Positions 8,848-17,696 of a DNA stretch of 64,000 nucleotides are shown here, piece by piece. The stretch is from Bacteroidia bacterium (GTDB lineage Bacteria; Bacteroidota; Bacteroidia; Cytophagales; Flammeovirgaceae). Where the stretch lies: NCBI GenBank assembly GCA_030425505.1, contig JAUIAB010000008.1, forward strand, positions 50,834 through 114,833. The letters are read 5' to 3'. Position numbers and translations under genes: made by a program. Within the stretch, counting starts at the first letter, position 1; every line of letters starts with the position of its first letter. The notes beneath the pieces were generated by a model. That model saw only the letters and a list, made by a program, of their open reading frames with translations. It ran no database searches and was not told the DNA's origin.

Positions 8848-9715
8848 AAAAAATATTTGCTATAGTTGAAGTTACATTCCGCAAGTATCTGTAGTAAATA
8901 ATTCCTAAAACTCCTGCTGTGATAAACATGATGCTGCTGTAAAGTATTGCAGGAATAGCAAAAAGTATATTTTCTAAGGTTACTGTGCCAATGATAAAAG
9001 CAAGGACAACATTTTGTATCCCCACTTCAACAGCTATTGTTACTCCTTTTTTGTCACTCAAAAGAAGTGTTTTAGCTAGTAAATATCCCACAAGCATTCC
9101 TCCGACGTTTAGAATTAGAACCGCTGGAAATATTAGATCAGCGAAATACTGTAGTTTATCTATCTCTCGAATAAATACGGTTATGATTACAATTGCTAAC
9201 CATAACAGTATTACTATTTTAAATGGGTTTCTTAATTTTTTAGAGATGACTGGAAAACGATTATGAAAAATTAATCCTATTGCCAGTGGTATGGTCGTTA
9301 ATGTGGATACTTCTAATACTACACCCCCAAACCCAATTCCAATTAAGCTTTTTATGGATGTAAAACTAATACCTAGCTGTAGCCAAAATGGCATAACCAA
9401 GAATGCTAATATTGTAGAAAATGCTGTTAAAGATATGGAAAGCACTCTGCTTCCATTAAAAACATGAACTAAAGCATTAGAATATACCCCCCCAGGACAT
9501 GCAGCTAATAATATTAAGCCGAAAGCAAACTCATTTTTTAGAGGCAGTATATTAGTTATTCCTATTGCTAATAAAGGTGGAATAATCACTTGACATGCTA
9601 TTCCCAGACATAAAGCCAAAGGTTCTTTAAACAAGTGAATAAAATCTCTTTTGTGAATGCTTAGCCCCATGCTAAACATAATAAAAAACATAGAGATTTT
9701 TAATACGATTTGCAT
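8840..9715 (-). CDS. Bile acid:sodium symporter family transporter (BASS/ACR3-like fold)
   Basis: 291 residues with about nine hydrophobic spans. Characteristic segments are FSMGLSIHKRDF near the N-terminus, LLAACPGGVYSNALVHVFNG (the crossover motif of the BASS family) and the second crossover region VEVGIQNVVLAFIIGTV. Members import organic anions such as bile acids, pyruvate or pantoate using the sodium gradient. It is the first gene of a two-gene unit with the FAD monooxygenase. Substrate unknown. Confidence 0.85.
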   Translation of the reverse strand: MQIVLKISMFFIMFSMGLSIHKRDFIHLFKEPLALCLGIACQVIIPPLLAIGITNILPLKNEFAFGLILLAACPGGVYSNALVHVFNGSRVLSISLTAFSTILAFLVMPFWLQLGISFTSIKSLIGIGFGGVVLEVSTLTTIPLAIGLIFHNRFPVISKKLRNPFKIVILLWLAIVIITVFIREIDKLQYFADLIFPAVLILNVGGMLVGYLLAKTLLLSDKKGVTIAVEVGIQNVVLAFIIGTVTLENILFAIPAILYSSIMFITAGVLGIIYYRYLRNVTSTIANIFYA

Positions 9716-9751
9716 TTACGTTATTATAAATAGTGATTATCTCTTGTTTTT

Positions 9752-9787
9752 ACGAAACTGCTAAGAGTTTAGTTTGTAGAGTTTCGT
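9752..9787. repeat. Inverted repeat in the symporter leader
   Basis: ACGAAACT (9752-9759) and AGTTTCGT (9780-9787) are perfect 8-bp complements, with a smaller CTAA/TTAG pair nested between them. It lies 37-72 bp upstream of the symporter ATG on the minus strand, so it could be an operator or a leader hairpin. The rest of the 494-bp gap 9716-10209 is A/T-rich, with no gene visible; its right part carries nqrF signals. Confidence 0.4.
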
Positions 9788-10132
9788 GCATTTCCTTACG
9801 TCAGACAGGTAACATTTGATATTTCAAAGATGCCTAGAGTTTTAGTTTTACGCTAATTTCAATACCAGCTCAACATATATTCGAGCAGTGTTTGAAAAAA
9901 GGATAACTTTAGAATTTGTTAACATGAATAATTCAAAACTTACTCATGATAATACAGGCTTACTTATTTATAACTCTATCTAGCTCTAATTATCTACATT
10001 ATGCATAAACCTCATATCTTCTAGAAATTAAGATCGCTAAAAACTCTAGAATCCGTAGAAGAAAATTATAGATAAAACAATTTCTTATATCAAATTATTC
10101 AACCTATAGTTAATAAGTTTGAAAGCTGCTTT

Positions 10133-10140
10133 TATATTTG
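10133..10140 (+). promoter_or_regulatory. -7 element of the nqrF promoter (candidate)
   Basis: TATATTTG matches TAnnTTTG 69 bp upstream of the nqrF ATG. No TTG is found 17-23 bp upstream of it, so only half the consensus is present. The gene also has an AAGGAG sequence at 10201-10206, only 3 nt before the ATG. Strong purine ribosome sites are uncommon in this phylum. Confidence 0.4.
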
Positions 10141-10209
10141 CAGTAAGTAAGCCTAGTTTAACTTTATTAGGGTTTAATCTATTATAAAAATTAATTAGAT
10201 AAGGAGATC

Positions 10210-11526
10210 ATGTTATTAAGCGTTTCTACGATAGTTCCTGCAGCAATTATAGCTTTCACCATTGTTATTCTTTTGTTAGTGTTTTTATTGCTATTTGCGC
10301 AATCTAAACTAGTTCAAAGTGGTGATGTTAAAATTACAGTTAATGGGGATACGGATAACCCAATTGTTGCTCAGGCTGGTTCCACTCTTCTTACAACTCT
10401 TTCTGGGCAAAAGATTTTTTTACCATCTGCTTGTGGTGGCGGTGGTACTTGTGCTATGTGCAAATGCCAAGTACTTGAAGGAGGTGGTGAAGTGCTTCCT
10501 ACTGAAGTCGGTCACTTAAGTAGACAAGAGCAGAAAGAGAATGTTAGACTTTCATGCCAGGTTAAGGTAAAAGGAGACATGGATATTAAGATTCCAGAAG
10601 AAATTTTTGGAATCAAAAAATGGGAATGTGAAGTTGTATCTAACTACAATGTAGCTTCCTTTATAAAAGAGTTTGTCGTAAAGTTACCTGAAGGAGAAAC
10701 TTTAGATTTTGAGTCGGGAGGGTACATTCAAATTGATGTCCCTGAGTGTGAAGTTGACTTCAAGGACTTTGATATTGCTCCTCACCCTGATGACCCTGCT
10801 GGTAAAGATAAGTTTAAAACGGAGTGGGATAAGTTTAAGCTTTGGGGTCTTAAAATGAAAAATGATGAGCCAATCTTTAGAGCTTACTCTATGGCTAATC
10901 ACCCAGCTGAGGGAAATATAGTTATGTTGAATATTAGGATTGCAACTCCACCTTGGGATAGAGCTAAAAACCAATGGATGGATGTAAACCCTGGTATTTG
11001 TTCATCGTATGTTTTCTCTAAAAAACCTGGGGATAAAATTACTATCTCAGGTCCTTACGGTGAATTCTTTATTAAAGAGACTGATAAAGAAATGATCTAT
11101 GTTGGTGGAGGTGCTGGTATGGCTCCACTCAGATCTCACATTTTCCATTTATTTCATACACTCAAAAGTGGCAGAAAAGTATCTTATTGGTATGGTGGAA
11201 GATCTAAAAGAGAGCTTTTTTACACTGAGCATTTCAGAGAAATAGAAAAAGAATTTCCAAACTTTAGCTATCATATTGCATTATCTGAGCCATTACCAGA
11301 AGATAACTGGAAAGTAAAGAAAGATATTAATGACAAAGAAGGTGATGGCTTTGTAGGATTTATTCATCAGGTGCTTATAGATAATTACTTAAAAGATCAT
11401 CCTGAGCCTGAAGAAGTTGAGTTTTATTTCTGTGGTCCTCCAATGATGAATGCTGCTGTGATTAAGATGTGTGATGACTTTGGTGTTCCTGATGAAAATG
11501 TATCTTTCGATGACTTTGGTGGGTAA
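10210..11526 (+). CDS. nqrF: Na+-translocating NADH:quinone reductase subunit F
   Basis: 438 residues. One N-terminal membrane span (about 7-30) is followed by a 2Fe-2S ferredoxin domain with ligands C75, C81, C84 and C116 ([14 protein letters not shown] ... LSCQ). An FAD-binding RAYSMAN motif is near 223, the NADH-binding [11 protein letters not shown] near 297 and a CGPPMMN motif near 407. The order and spacing are those of NqrF, the electron-input subunit. Normally it works with NqrA-E, but none of those genes lies beside it: upstream is a divergent transporter, downstream a terminator and a gene relic. It must assemble with subunits encoded elsewhere, or serve another acceptor. Confidence 0.93.
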   Translation: MLLSVSTIVPAAIIAFTIVILLLVFLLLFAQSKLVQSGDVKITVNGDTDNPIVAQAGSTLLTTLSGQKIFLPSACGGGGTCAMCKCQVLEGGGEVLPTEVGHLSRQEQKENVRLSCQVKVKGDMDIKIPEEIFGIKKWECEVVSNYNVASFIKEFVVKLPEGETLDFESGGYIQIDVPECEVDFKDFDIAPHPDDPAGKDKFKTEWDKFKLWGLKMKNDEPIFRAYSMANHPAEGNIVMLNIRIATPPWDRAKNQWMDVNPGICSSYVFSKKPGDKITISGPYGEFFIKETDKEMIYVGGGAGMAPLRSHIFHLFHTLKSGRKVSYWYGGRSKRELFYTEHFREIEKEFPNFSYHIALSEPLPEDNWKVKKDINDKEGDGFVGFIHQVLIDNYLKDHPEPEEVEFYFCGPPMMNAAVIKMCDDFGVPDENVSFDDFGG

Positions 11527-11553
11527 AGAGGTTCTTTACCTTTTTCTTTTTCT
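11522..11553 (+). terminator. Intrinsic terminator of nqrF overlapping its stop codon
   Basis: GGTAAAGA (11522-11529) and TCTTTACC (11533-11540) form an 8-bp perfect stem with a GGT loop, followed by a T-rich tract (TTTTTCTTTTTC). The TAA stop codon of nqrF is inside the 5' arm. Confidence 0.85.
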
Positions 11554-11643
11554 TTTTCTTGATCAATAAAGTAGAATTTGAGATTTTATAGGTTAAATCA
11601 TTTTCTAATAGTACTATACTGCTATAGCAAAAAGTTAATCTAA

Positions 11644-11890
11644 ACTCTAGGAAAGCAGCTTCAAAAGATTATTACACAGAAATACAGTTTGACGTATATC
11701 AAAGAAAAAATTATTGTACCTATATTTATTGAAGGAGTAAAGTATAAGTTTTTATTTGATACTGGAGCTCCGAATATAGTTTCTACTGAAATTAGCAAAC
11801 CTATACAAAGCAAAAAAGAAGGTGAAATATCAATCAAAGATGTAACTAACAAAAAAGACAGCCTAGATGTAGCTCAAGTCACTTCACTAA
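11644..11890 (+). pseudogene. Retropepsin-like aspartyl protease, broken at both ends
   Basis: An open frame without an ATG (preceded by an in-frame TAA) reads through a hydrophobic beta-hairpin and the active-site motif FLFDTGAPNIVS, the DTGA signature of retropepsin-like aspartic proteases common in Bacteroidota. About 45 codons after the motif it runs into the terminal repeat of an IS remnant at 11891, and everything beyond is IS sequence. The missing N-terminus and the IS junction together mark a dead gene. The original family would be a periplasmic or exported retropepsin-like protein. Confidence 0.65.
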
Positions 11891-12285
11891 TTGAGACCTT
11901 TGCAAAATTGGCTGGTTTAATAATTGAGAGTATTTTTGGTTTTTTTCTGCTGGTTTGTAGGATCATTTGTTTCGTTGTTTTTCAGGAAACTGCTTGAATT
12001 TCTTGATTTTCTCTTCCATTTCAGCCTTTTTGTATTGCATTGGACACAATTATCCCAGGAGCTCTCTTTAAGTTATAAGCTATAGCCTCTAATACATGCT
12101 GAGTATGCGTTTTAGCAATGCCTTTAACCTGGCGCACCTGCTCTAAACCATTTCATTTCTTAATTCCCACAAAAGTTCTCTCCACCACATAGCGCTTCGT
12201 ACCAATGTGTTTATTGAACATTACTTCTCAGGTCGATTCCTACAGGCTTTATGCTGTAACCTGTTCTTTAAATTTAGCTCCTCTT
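11891..12285 (-). mobile_element. Decayed remnant of an IS5-like element
   Basis: The remnant begins with TTGAGACCTTTGCA, almost the terminal repeat of the IS copy at 58217-59524. From about 11932 it follows that copy's 3' end closely (shared TTTTTCTGCTGGTTTGTAGG, the ATTATCCCAGGAGCTCTCTT block, and the block around CTGTTCTTTAAATTTAGCTC). It stops matching near 12285. The transposase frame is interrupted by substitutions and indels, and the 5' two-thirds of the element is missing. It sits in the retropepsin-like relic. Confidence 0.8.
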
Positions 12286-12440
12286 GGAATACCTACAAAG
12301 TCTTTGCTATTGGTGCTTACTTCCTAAAATCTAAAAACACTATAAAACTAAATGTAGCTCTACATAAAAAACGAAGAAAATGGTTTATGGGTATATGGGA
12401 TTACCCGATAGATTTTACCCTTGAATTTCCTAATGCATAA
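12286..12440 (+). other. Short unassigned frame after the IS remnant
   Basis: Downstream of the IS remnant a plus-strand frame stays open and ends with a TAA at 12438-12440. Its tail has a run of aromatic residues (KWFMGIWDYPIDFTLEF). It has no start of its own. It may be the far end of whatever gene the IS originally interrupted, but it does not look like a retropepsin C-terminus. Low support. Confidence 0.2.
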
Positions 12441-12582
12441 TTTGGGTTAAATAGCCTTAGTGATCAATCTTAAAAGTAAAAATTATTACTTCACTATTTT
12501 ATATGTAAACGAAACCTAAATCTAATTTTAATACTCTAAATCTTTTAAAACCTTACTACTTTTGTAAATTCAAATTTAAAGC

Positions 12583-13512
12583 ATGTCTACTGAGTTAGTC
12601 CCTATATCTAAAAATTTAACTACTGAAATTCCCTACTCGATTCTGTCAAAGCTTCCTGAAATGCCAGAAGAAGCTCAGAGAGAGTTTATTGACATTTATC
12701 AGTCAAATAGAAAATCTACTGTTTTAGGCTATATTTTTCACCTTTTTGCTTATGGGTCTTCCTACGGGTATTTGAATAGATGGGGAATGCAAATTCTTTA
12801 TTGGCTAACTTTTGGTGGATTAGGCATTTGGTGGTTTATCAGATTGTTTACTTTACCCTCAAGCATAAAAAAACACAATAAGTCAAAAGCAGAAAACATA
12901 TTCAAAGATATTATTTTAAAGTGGGGGGCTTCTTTTCGAAGAAAAGAAAAAGTTGGATCTTTATCACAAAAAATAACTAACCTAAAACCTAGACCCCTAA
13001 AAATATCCTTTGACCCTTCCAATTTATCTATCAAAAATTTGAAGAAAGGATATTTGATAGATTTTGATTTGAAAACATGGGAGGTAAAAAATGAGTATCA
13101 GATTGACTGGTTGAAAAAAACTTCTAGTAAAGAATTAGTGATTATTAATGATCTTAAAGAGCTTATACTAAATATTGAAATTAGTGATCAAAACAAGTTA
13201 ATAGCAGTTCTTTCCAGAAAAAGTATCCATCAAATAGACTCCACCATAGAAAATCAAATACTAAAACTACATACCCCACCTGTAAAAATCACCTTTGAAG
13301 GGAAGACCTATTACAAAGAGTCTGAGAATAAAGGAATTATATTTAATATATCAAATAATACTTCCCCTCCAACTTTAGTAAATTCCATTTTGTACTTTGA
13401 TGATAGCAGGGAATACATTTTTAGAATTGACATAGCAAACCAAGATAAATGTCTCGGGTATGCTGGAAGGTTATATCTGAAAGAATCTTTCAGTGAAATT
13501 TTGCCTAAATGA
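12583..13512 (+). CDS. TM2-domain membrane protein
   Basis: 309 residues. After a short hydrophilic N-terminus, residues about 45-95 form two closely spaced hydrophobic helices of TM2 type (GYLNRWGMQILYWLTFGGLG and IWWFIRLFTLPSS). The remaining ~200 residues are hydrophilic and of unknown fold, predicted cytosolic or periplasmic depending on topology. The function of TM2 proteins is not established. A TACTTTTG -7-like element lies about 20 bp upstream (12557-12564). The gene overlaps the convergent Spo0M-like gene by 8 bp. Confidence 0.7.
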   Translation: MSTELVPISKNLTTEIPYSILSKLPEMPEEAQREFIDIYQSNRKSTVLGYIFHLFAYGSSYGYLNRWGMQILYWLTFGGLGIWWFIRLFTLPSSIKKHNKSKAENIFKDIILKWGASFRRKEKVGSLSQKITNLKPRPLKISFDPSNLSIKNLKKGYLIDFDLKTWEVKNEYQIDWLKKTSSKELVIINDLKELILNIEISDQNKLIAVLSRKSIHQIDSTIENQILKLHTPPVKITFEGKTYYKESENKGIIFNISNNTSPPTLVNSILYFDDSREYIFRIDIANQDKCLGYAGRLYLKESFSEILPK

Positions 13513-13975
13513 TATTCACTCTGATTTTATGATAAGGATCTAGAGCTACTTTCTTAACATCAAGCTTAGCCTTTACAAAGTAGTTTGACCTTTCATTACT
13601 TGCCCACTTGCTTGCTTTACCCAAAGCTCCCAATGCACCTCCTTTTTCCTTTAGCTGATCTGCATTAGATTTCATTAGCGTAAAGGGAAACTCAAACTCA
13701 AAAACCTTTTCTTCCCCTGGTTTAATCATTTCATTAATTTGCATCTCCATTTCCCCTAAGTCAAAGAATTTTGTTTTCCTACTATCGCCCCTACCTGTTG
13801 AAAATTCTTCCTCTAACTCTATTTCGAGAGAAACCAGTTCTTGTTCACTTTTAGTAGTTATTACAACTTTACCTTTGACCATTAACTCTTCTTTCGAAAG
13901 ATTTGGATTCATTTCCAGCCTGATTTTTACTCCCCCTAAACCAAGCCAATTTTTAATTTTACCGAAGAAAGACAT
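13505..13975 (-). CDS. Spo0M / arrestin-like protein
   Basis: 156 residues. The pattern (MSFFGKIKNWLGLGGVKIRL..., repeated KGKVVITTK.EQEL..LEIELEEEF strands, and a C-terminal ...FVKAKLDVKKVALDPYHKIRVNI) matches the Spo0M/sporulation-control family, a single arrestin-like beta-sandwich found in many non-sporulating bacteria. The name reflects the Bacillus member; no sporulation role is implied here. It is a soluble cytosolic protein. It converges with the TM2 gene and is divergent from the 14091 gene. Confidence 0.7.
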   Translation of the reverse strand: MSFFGKIKNWLGLGGVKIRLEMNPNLSKEELMVKGKVVITTKSEQELVSLEIELEEEFSTGRGDSRKTKFFDLGEMEMQINEMIKPGEEKVFEFEFPFTLMKSNADQLKEKGGALGALGKASKWASNERSNYFVKAKLDVKKVALDPYHKIRVNII

Positions 13976-14090
13976 TTTACTTATAGTTTGAATTTTCGTT
14001 CAATCATAAATTTATTAATAACATTTTACATAAGCCATAAAACAACATTTACTATTAAGTTTTTTTAACAAAAAAATTTGTTTAAACGAT

Positions 14091-16031
14091 ATGAATAAGA
14101 GAAAAACAATAATTATTTCAATTCTTATAATTATTTCTATTTTATTGCCTATCATTTTAAGTTATTTCTTCATCTTTAAAAAAGACAGTTTTAAGTTTAA
14201 TCCTATTGCTTTTCTTCCTAGCAAACCATTTTTTGCTATTTCAGTACAAAGCCCAATAAAAACCTGGTCTAATTTAGAAGATAAAACTCCTGTAAAAGAG
14301 CTTATTCGATCTTCGAAGGTATTTGAAGAATATGAGCTTATTGGGACTACTAATACTTTAATTGAAGACTATAAAGCATTTATTTCTTTCTTTGACTCAA
14401 AAAGACTTCTTATTTCTGGTCACCTTACTTCACCGTATGATTGGGATTTACTTTATCTATTAGAGATGCCGCTATCCTTTGATTATGAATACTTTGCTTC
14501 TAATATCAGAGAGCTATTGCCAAAAGAGTATCATCTTAATTTAAACGACAAAATATTTGAACTTACTAATACAGATGATAAGGATACTTTATTCATTTAC
14601 CCTTTTGAAAACATACTAAGCTTAAGCTATTGTAAAGAGTTAATCATTCCGTCTCCATCTAAAAAGTCTTTAAAAATTAGCTCAGAGTTTAAAGAGTTTC
14701 TAGAGAGTAATCCTAATAAGGATAAAATAGGTTTCTTTATTGACAATAATTCTCTTATGGAGTTATTGTTAGATAAAAACTTAGCATCAATAGAGCAGTT
14801 GGACATTAAGCAAATAAGTCCTCATTCTTTTTTTTCTCTGAGTAGCGATAATAAAGCTTTGTCTCTTGATGGCTTTTTATCACTAAAAAATCAGGGAATT
14901 TTGCTTAATACCATACTAAGTGAGCTGGGAGCCAATAAAAAAGTTTGTCAGAATATTATTCCTGAAACAGCTTCTTTTTATTTAAGTATTTGCTTTGAAA
15001 ACTTTCAAAATATTTACCCCGCCCTTGATGGGCAAAAAAACAACTACCCACTTATTGGTAGTTATTTGAAGAATACTAAGGCTATTGAAAAATTTTTTGA
15101 TTTTGATTTTGAAAAAGATTTCATCCAAAATATAGAAAATGAAATTGCTTTAGTTCAGCTACCTTATAGTGATACATTATCGACAGAGTCTTTGCTTTTA
15201 ATCTTTCACGTAAAAGATTCGACCTCTATACAAAACTCTATGAGCCTATTAGAAAGTAAAATAAAGGCTAAAACTCCCGCTAAATTTAAGAAAACGAAAT
15301 ATAAAGGATATTTAATTGGCTTTTTAGCAGTAAAAAACTTTTTTAAAACCCTTTCAGGTGGAATTTTACATTTTTCTCATAGACCTTATTATACAATAAT
15401 TGATAACTATTTAATTTTCTCTAATAGTCCCCAAGCGGTAAAGATTACAATAGACTACTATTTGGAAGAAAAAACTTTAAGCAGGTATGCTCTCTATAAA
15501 AAAGAAACCAATTGCGCATCAAAAGAATCTACTTTTTCTCTTTATGTAAATAGTATTTATTTAAATTTTGATACTAAAAAAAACATCATTAAAAATTTCC
15601 CTACTTATCATTTTTCACTCTCTTCAAAAGATAAAGACATGGGTATTTGTGCTTTTACCAATTTTTTCTCTGATCAGGAATTAAGTGCAAATTCAACCTT
15701 TGAATATTTTAGTAAACTAACTGAGCCCGCCAAAAACTTTTTAATCCCTACTAATGAAGAAGTAGTAAATTCTATTGATTTAGATACTTTATACTCTCAT
15801 AACTCTGACAGTAAGACTCAAAAATACTATTATAAAAATGGCAGCTTAAAACTCGAGTTTAAGACAAAATATGGCTTAAAAAATGGCTATTACAAAGAGT
15901 TTTATCCTAATGGAAAAGTAAAAACAAAAGGACATTACTCTAATGATAAAAGAAATGGTCTTTGGAGACAATATGATATTAATGGTGGTCTAATCGAAAA
16001 GAAAAAATTTAAGGAAGGTCTAGAAAAATAA
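14091..16031 (+). CDS. Membrane-anchored protein with C-terminal MORN-like repeats
   Basis: 646 residues. One N-terminal span (about residues 5-28, rich in I and L) without a clear cleavage site suggests an anchored periplasmic protein. The long middle region (about 35-550) has no motif I recognise; its layout (FLPSKPFFAISVQSP near the start) vaguely recalls DUF3352-type proteins. The last ~70 residues form MORN-type repeats (YYKNGSLKLEFKTKYGLKNG, FYPNGKVKTKGHYSNDKRNG), as in YwqK-like proteins. The function is unknown. Confidence 0.6.
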   Translation: MNKRKTIIISILIIISILLPIILSYFFIFKKDSFKFNPIAFLPSKPFFAISVQSPIKTWSNLEDKTPVKELIRSSKVFEEYELIGTTNTLIEDYKAFISFFDSKRLLISGHLTSPYDWDLLYLLEMPLSFDYEYFASNIRELLPKEYHLNLNDKIFELTNTDDKDTLFIYPFENILSLSYCKELIIPSPSKKSLKISSEFKEFLESNPNKDKIGFFIDNNSLMELLLDKNLASIEQLDIKQISPHSFFSLSSDNKALSLDGFLSLKNQGILLNTILSELGANKKVCQNIIPETASFYLSICFENFQNIYPALDGQKNNYPLIGSYLKNTKAIEKFFDFDFEKDFIQNIENEIALVQLPYSDTLSTESLLLIFHVKDSTSIQNSMSLLESKIKAKTPAKFKKTKYKGYLIGFLAVKNFFKTLSGGILHFSHRPYYTIIDNYLIFSNSPQAVKITIDYYLEEKTLSRYALYKKETNCASKESTFSLYVNSIYLNFDTKKNIIKNFPTYHFSLSSKDKDMGICAFTNFFSDQELSANSTFEYFSKLTEPAKNFLIPTNEEVVNSIDLDTLYSHNSDSKTQKYYYKNGSLKLEFKTKYGLKNGYYKEFYPNGKVKTKGHYSNDKRNGLWRQYDINGGLIEKKKFKEGLEK

Positions 16032-16052
16032 AATAAAAGTACTTTTATTTTA
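16029..16052. terminator. 24-bp perfect A/T palindrome at the end of the MORN-protein gene
   Basis: Positions 16029-16052 are a perfect palindrome centred on AAAAGTACTTTT, overlapping the TAA stop. They are followed after a few bases by a T-run (16056-16060). This can act as a weak intrinsic terminator. A TATTTTTG -7-like element (16054-16061) for the next gene sits directly behind it. Confidence 0.5.
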
Positions 16053-16092
16053 CTATTTTTGAAGGTTTGTTTAACATAAAATCAAAGAAGAG

Positions 16093-16830
16093 ATGAGTGA
16101 AGTGACTGATAATCAAATAAATCCCGAAGAACTAGCTAGAATCAAAAAAGCTTTCAAACAAAAGGATTGGCAAGAAATAAAATCTAAAGACTCCTGGGCA
16201 ATTTTCAAAGTAATGTCTGAGTTTGTAGAAGGTTTTGAAAAGCTAGCTAAAATTGGTCCTTGTGTATCCGTTTTTGGGTCTGCAAGAACTAAACCAGAAA
16301 ATAAATACTATAAAGCAGCAGTAAATGTAGCATCTTTATTGGTCGAAAAAGGCTTTGGTGTGATTACAGGAGGCGGACCAGGAATTATGGAAGCAGGAAA
16401 CAAGGGTGCGAACATAAAAGGCGGAACATCAGTTGGATTAAATATTGTACTTCCATTTGAGCAATATGATAATGTATATATTGATCCAGATAAATTAATT
16501 ACGTTTGATTACTTCTTTGTAAGGAAGGTAATGTTTGTTAGATACTCACAAGGTTTTGTAGTTATGCCTGGTGGTTTAGGTACTTTAGATGAACTTTTTG
16601 AGGCATTCACCTTAATTCAAACTAAGAAAATTGGCAGATTCCCAATTGTACTATATGGCAAAAGCTATTGGGAAGGCTTAATAACCTGGATTAAAACTAC
16701 TCTTCTAGAAGCCGAAAATAATGTTAGCCCTGAAGACTTGGACTTAATAAACCTAGTTGATACTCCAGAAGAGGCTGTTGATATCATTACTGAATTCTAT
16801 AAAACATATAGTATTTCACCTAACTTTTAG
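16093..16830 (+). CDS. LOG family protein (TIGR00730-type Rossmann fold)
   Basis: 245 residues. It contains VSVFGSAR, GGGPGIMEAGNKGA and the defining PGGLGTLDELFEAFT motif (about residue 158). LOG proteins cleave cytokinin-like or other nucleoside 5'-monophosphates at the N-glycosidic bond (phosphoribohydrolase) and were formerly misannotated as lysine decarboxylases. The N-terminal ~50-residue extension rich in K and W is common in the bacterial subgroup. It converges with aag, with only 5 bp between the stop codons. Confidence 0.88.
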   Translation: MSEVTDNQINPEELARIKKAFKQKDWQEIKSKDSWAIFKVMSEFVEGFEKLAKIGPCVSVFGSARTKPENKYYKAAVNVASLLVEKGFGVITGGGPGIMEAGNKGANIKGGTSVGLNIVLPFEQYDNVYIDPDKLITFDYFFVRKVMFVRYSQGFVVMPGGLGTLDELFEAFTLIQTKKIGRFPIVLYGKSYWEGLITWIKTTLLEAENNVSPEDLDLINLVDTPEEAVDIITEFYKTYSISPNF

Positions 16831-16835
16831 AGTAG

Positions 16836-17447
16836 TTATTTGCTACACCATTTATTATTTTTTATGATAAATCTCCAAGGTAGTAATGCATCTTCTTCTG
16901 CATAATCTATCCCTATTCGTGGTGTAGCAATAATTTGATCTTCGGTAATATTTTCATTTGGTGAAACCCAAATTGTATTTCCAAATAAGTCAGTATTATT
17001 TAACTCTTTTTTAAGGCCTAAAGCTTGCGATAGCTTTCCAGGACCAGAAGTTAGTTTATAATCCAATTTATTCCTCTTTCTTCTAGCCAGCATAATATCG
17101 ATATTATATACTGGTTCTACTGCTCTGATAAGCACTGCATCCGCATAGCCTTGCTTATTTGTTACTATATTAAACAAGTGATGTATCCCATAGCACATGT
17201 AGATATATGCCCTACCTCCTTCTTCAAACATTACTTTTGTTCTATTAGTGTTTTTACCTAAATAAGCATGGCATGCTTTATCTGTAGCTCCACAATACGC
17301 TTCTGTTTCAACAATCTTACCAACTGTTAATACCCCCTCAAGGTTTGTGCATAAATATTTTCCTAATAACTGTTTGCTAATACTCACTACATCATTACTG
17401 TGGTAAAATGATTGAGAAAGTTTTCTTTCATATTTATTTAAACCCAT
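16836..17447 (-). CDS. aag: DNA-3-methyladenine glycosylase (AAG/MPG family)
   Basis: 203 residues. The catalytic VETEAY motif (E49, Y51) is followed by H60, and further on come GRAYIYMCYGIHHLFNIV and the LTSGPGKLSQALG segment, the family signature. It excises alkylated purines to start base-excision repair. Length is normal. It stands alone on the minus strand with 247 bp before the murA 3' end. Confidence 0.92.
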   Translation of the reverse strand: MGLNKYERKLSQSFYHSNDVVSISKQLLGKYLCTNLEGVLTVGKIVETEAYCGATDKACHAYLGKNTNRTKVMFEEGGRAYIYMCYGIHHLFNIVTNKQGYADAVLIRAVEPVYNIDIMLARRKRNKLDYKLTSGPGKLSQALGLKKELNNTDLFGNTIWVSPNENITEDQIIATPRIGIDYAEEDALLPWRFIIKNNKWCSK

Positions 17448-17495
17448 TGAGTAAGAAATTTTTGAATATCAAATTGTCCGTTTCTCTAAAAAACC

Positions 17496-17696
17496 GTTCA
17501 TTTTTGAACATTTGTTATTTTAAGCAATTTGATTTTTAAATTATAAAAAATTGATTGCCAGTTACTTAACTGCAAATGGAACAATTATAGTAAAGCAATA
17601 ATCAATTGACTTCTAGTGTCAAGTTAGATAGTACAGTCAATTTGGGTTTAGATAATTGAACAATTACAAATGCAGGTCTTTTAGACCTGTTTTTTT
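17496..17696 (+). ncRNA. Hairpin-rich gap ending in an orphan terminator (possible small RNA)
   Basis: Between aag and murA, both on the minus strand, several perfect short hairpins follow one another: GTTCA/TGAAC, AGTTA/TAACT, TTGAC/GTCAA and TAATTG/CAATTA. The last is CAGGTCT (17673-17679) with AGACCTG (17683-17689), followed by seven T on the plus strand. The T-run faces the wrong way for either neighbour, so an unannotated plus-strand transcript could end here. No consensus promoter was found. Low confidence. Confidence 0.3.

Noticed and set aside
9888..10130. Possible small gene in the gap before nqrF
   Set aside because: Only frames under 20 codons without family resemblance; composition is plain A/T.
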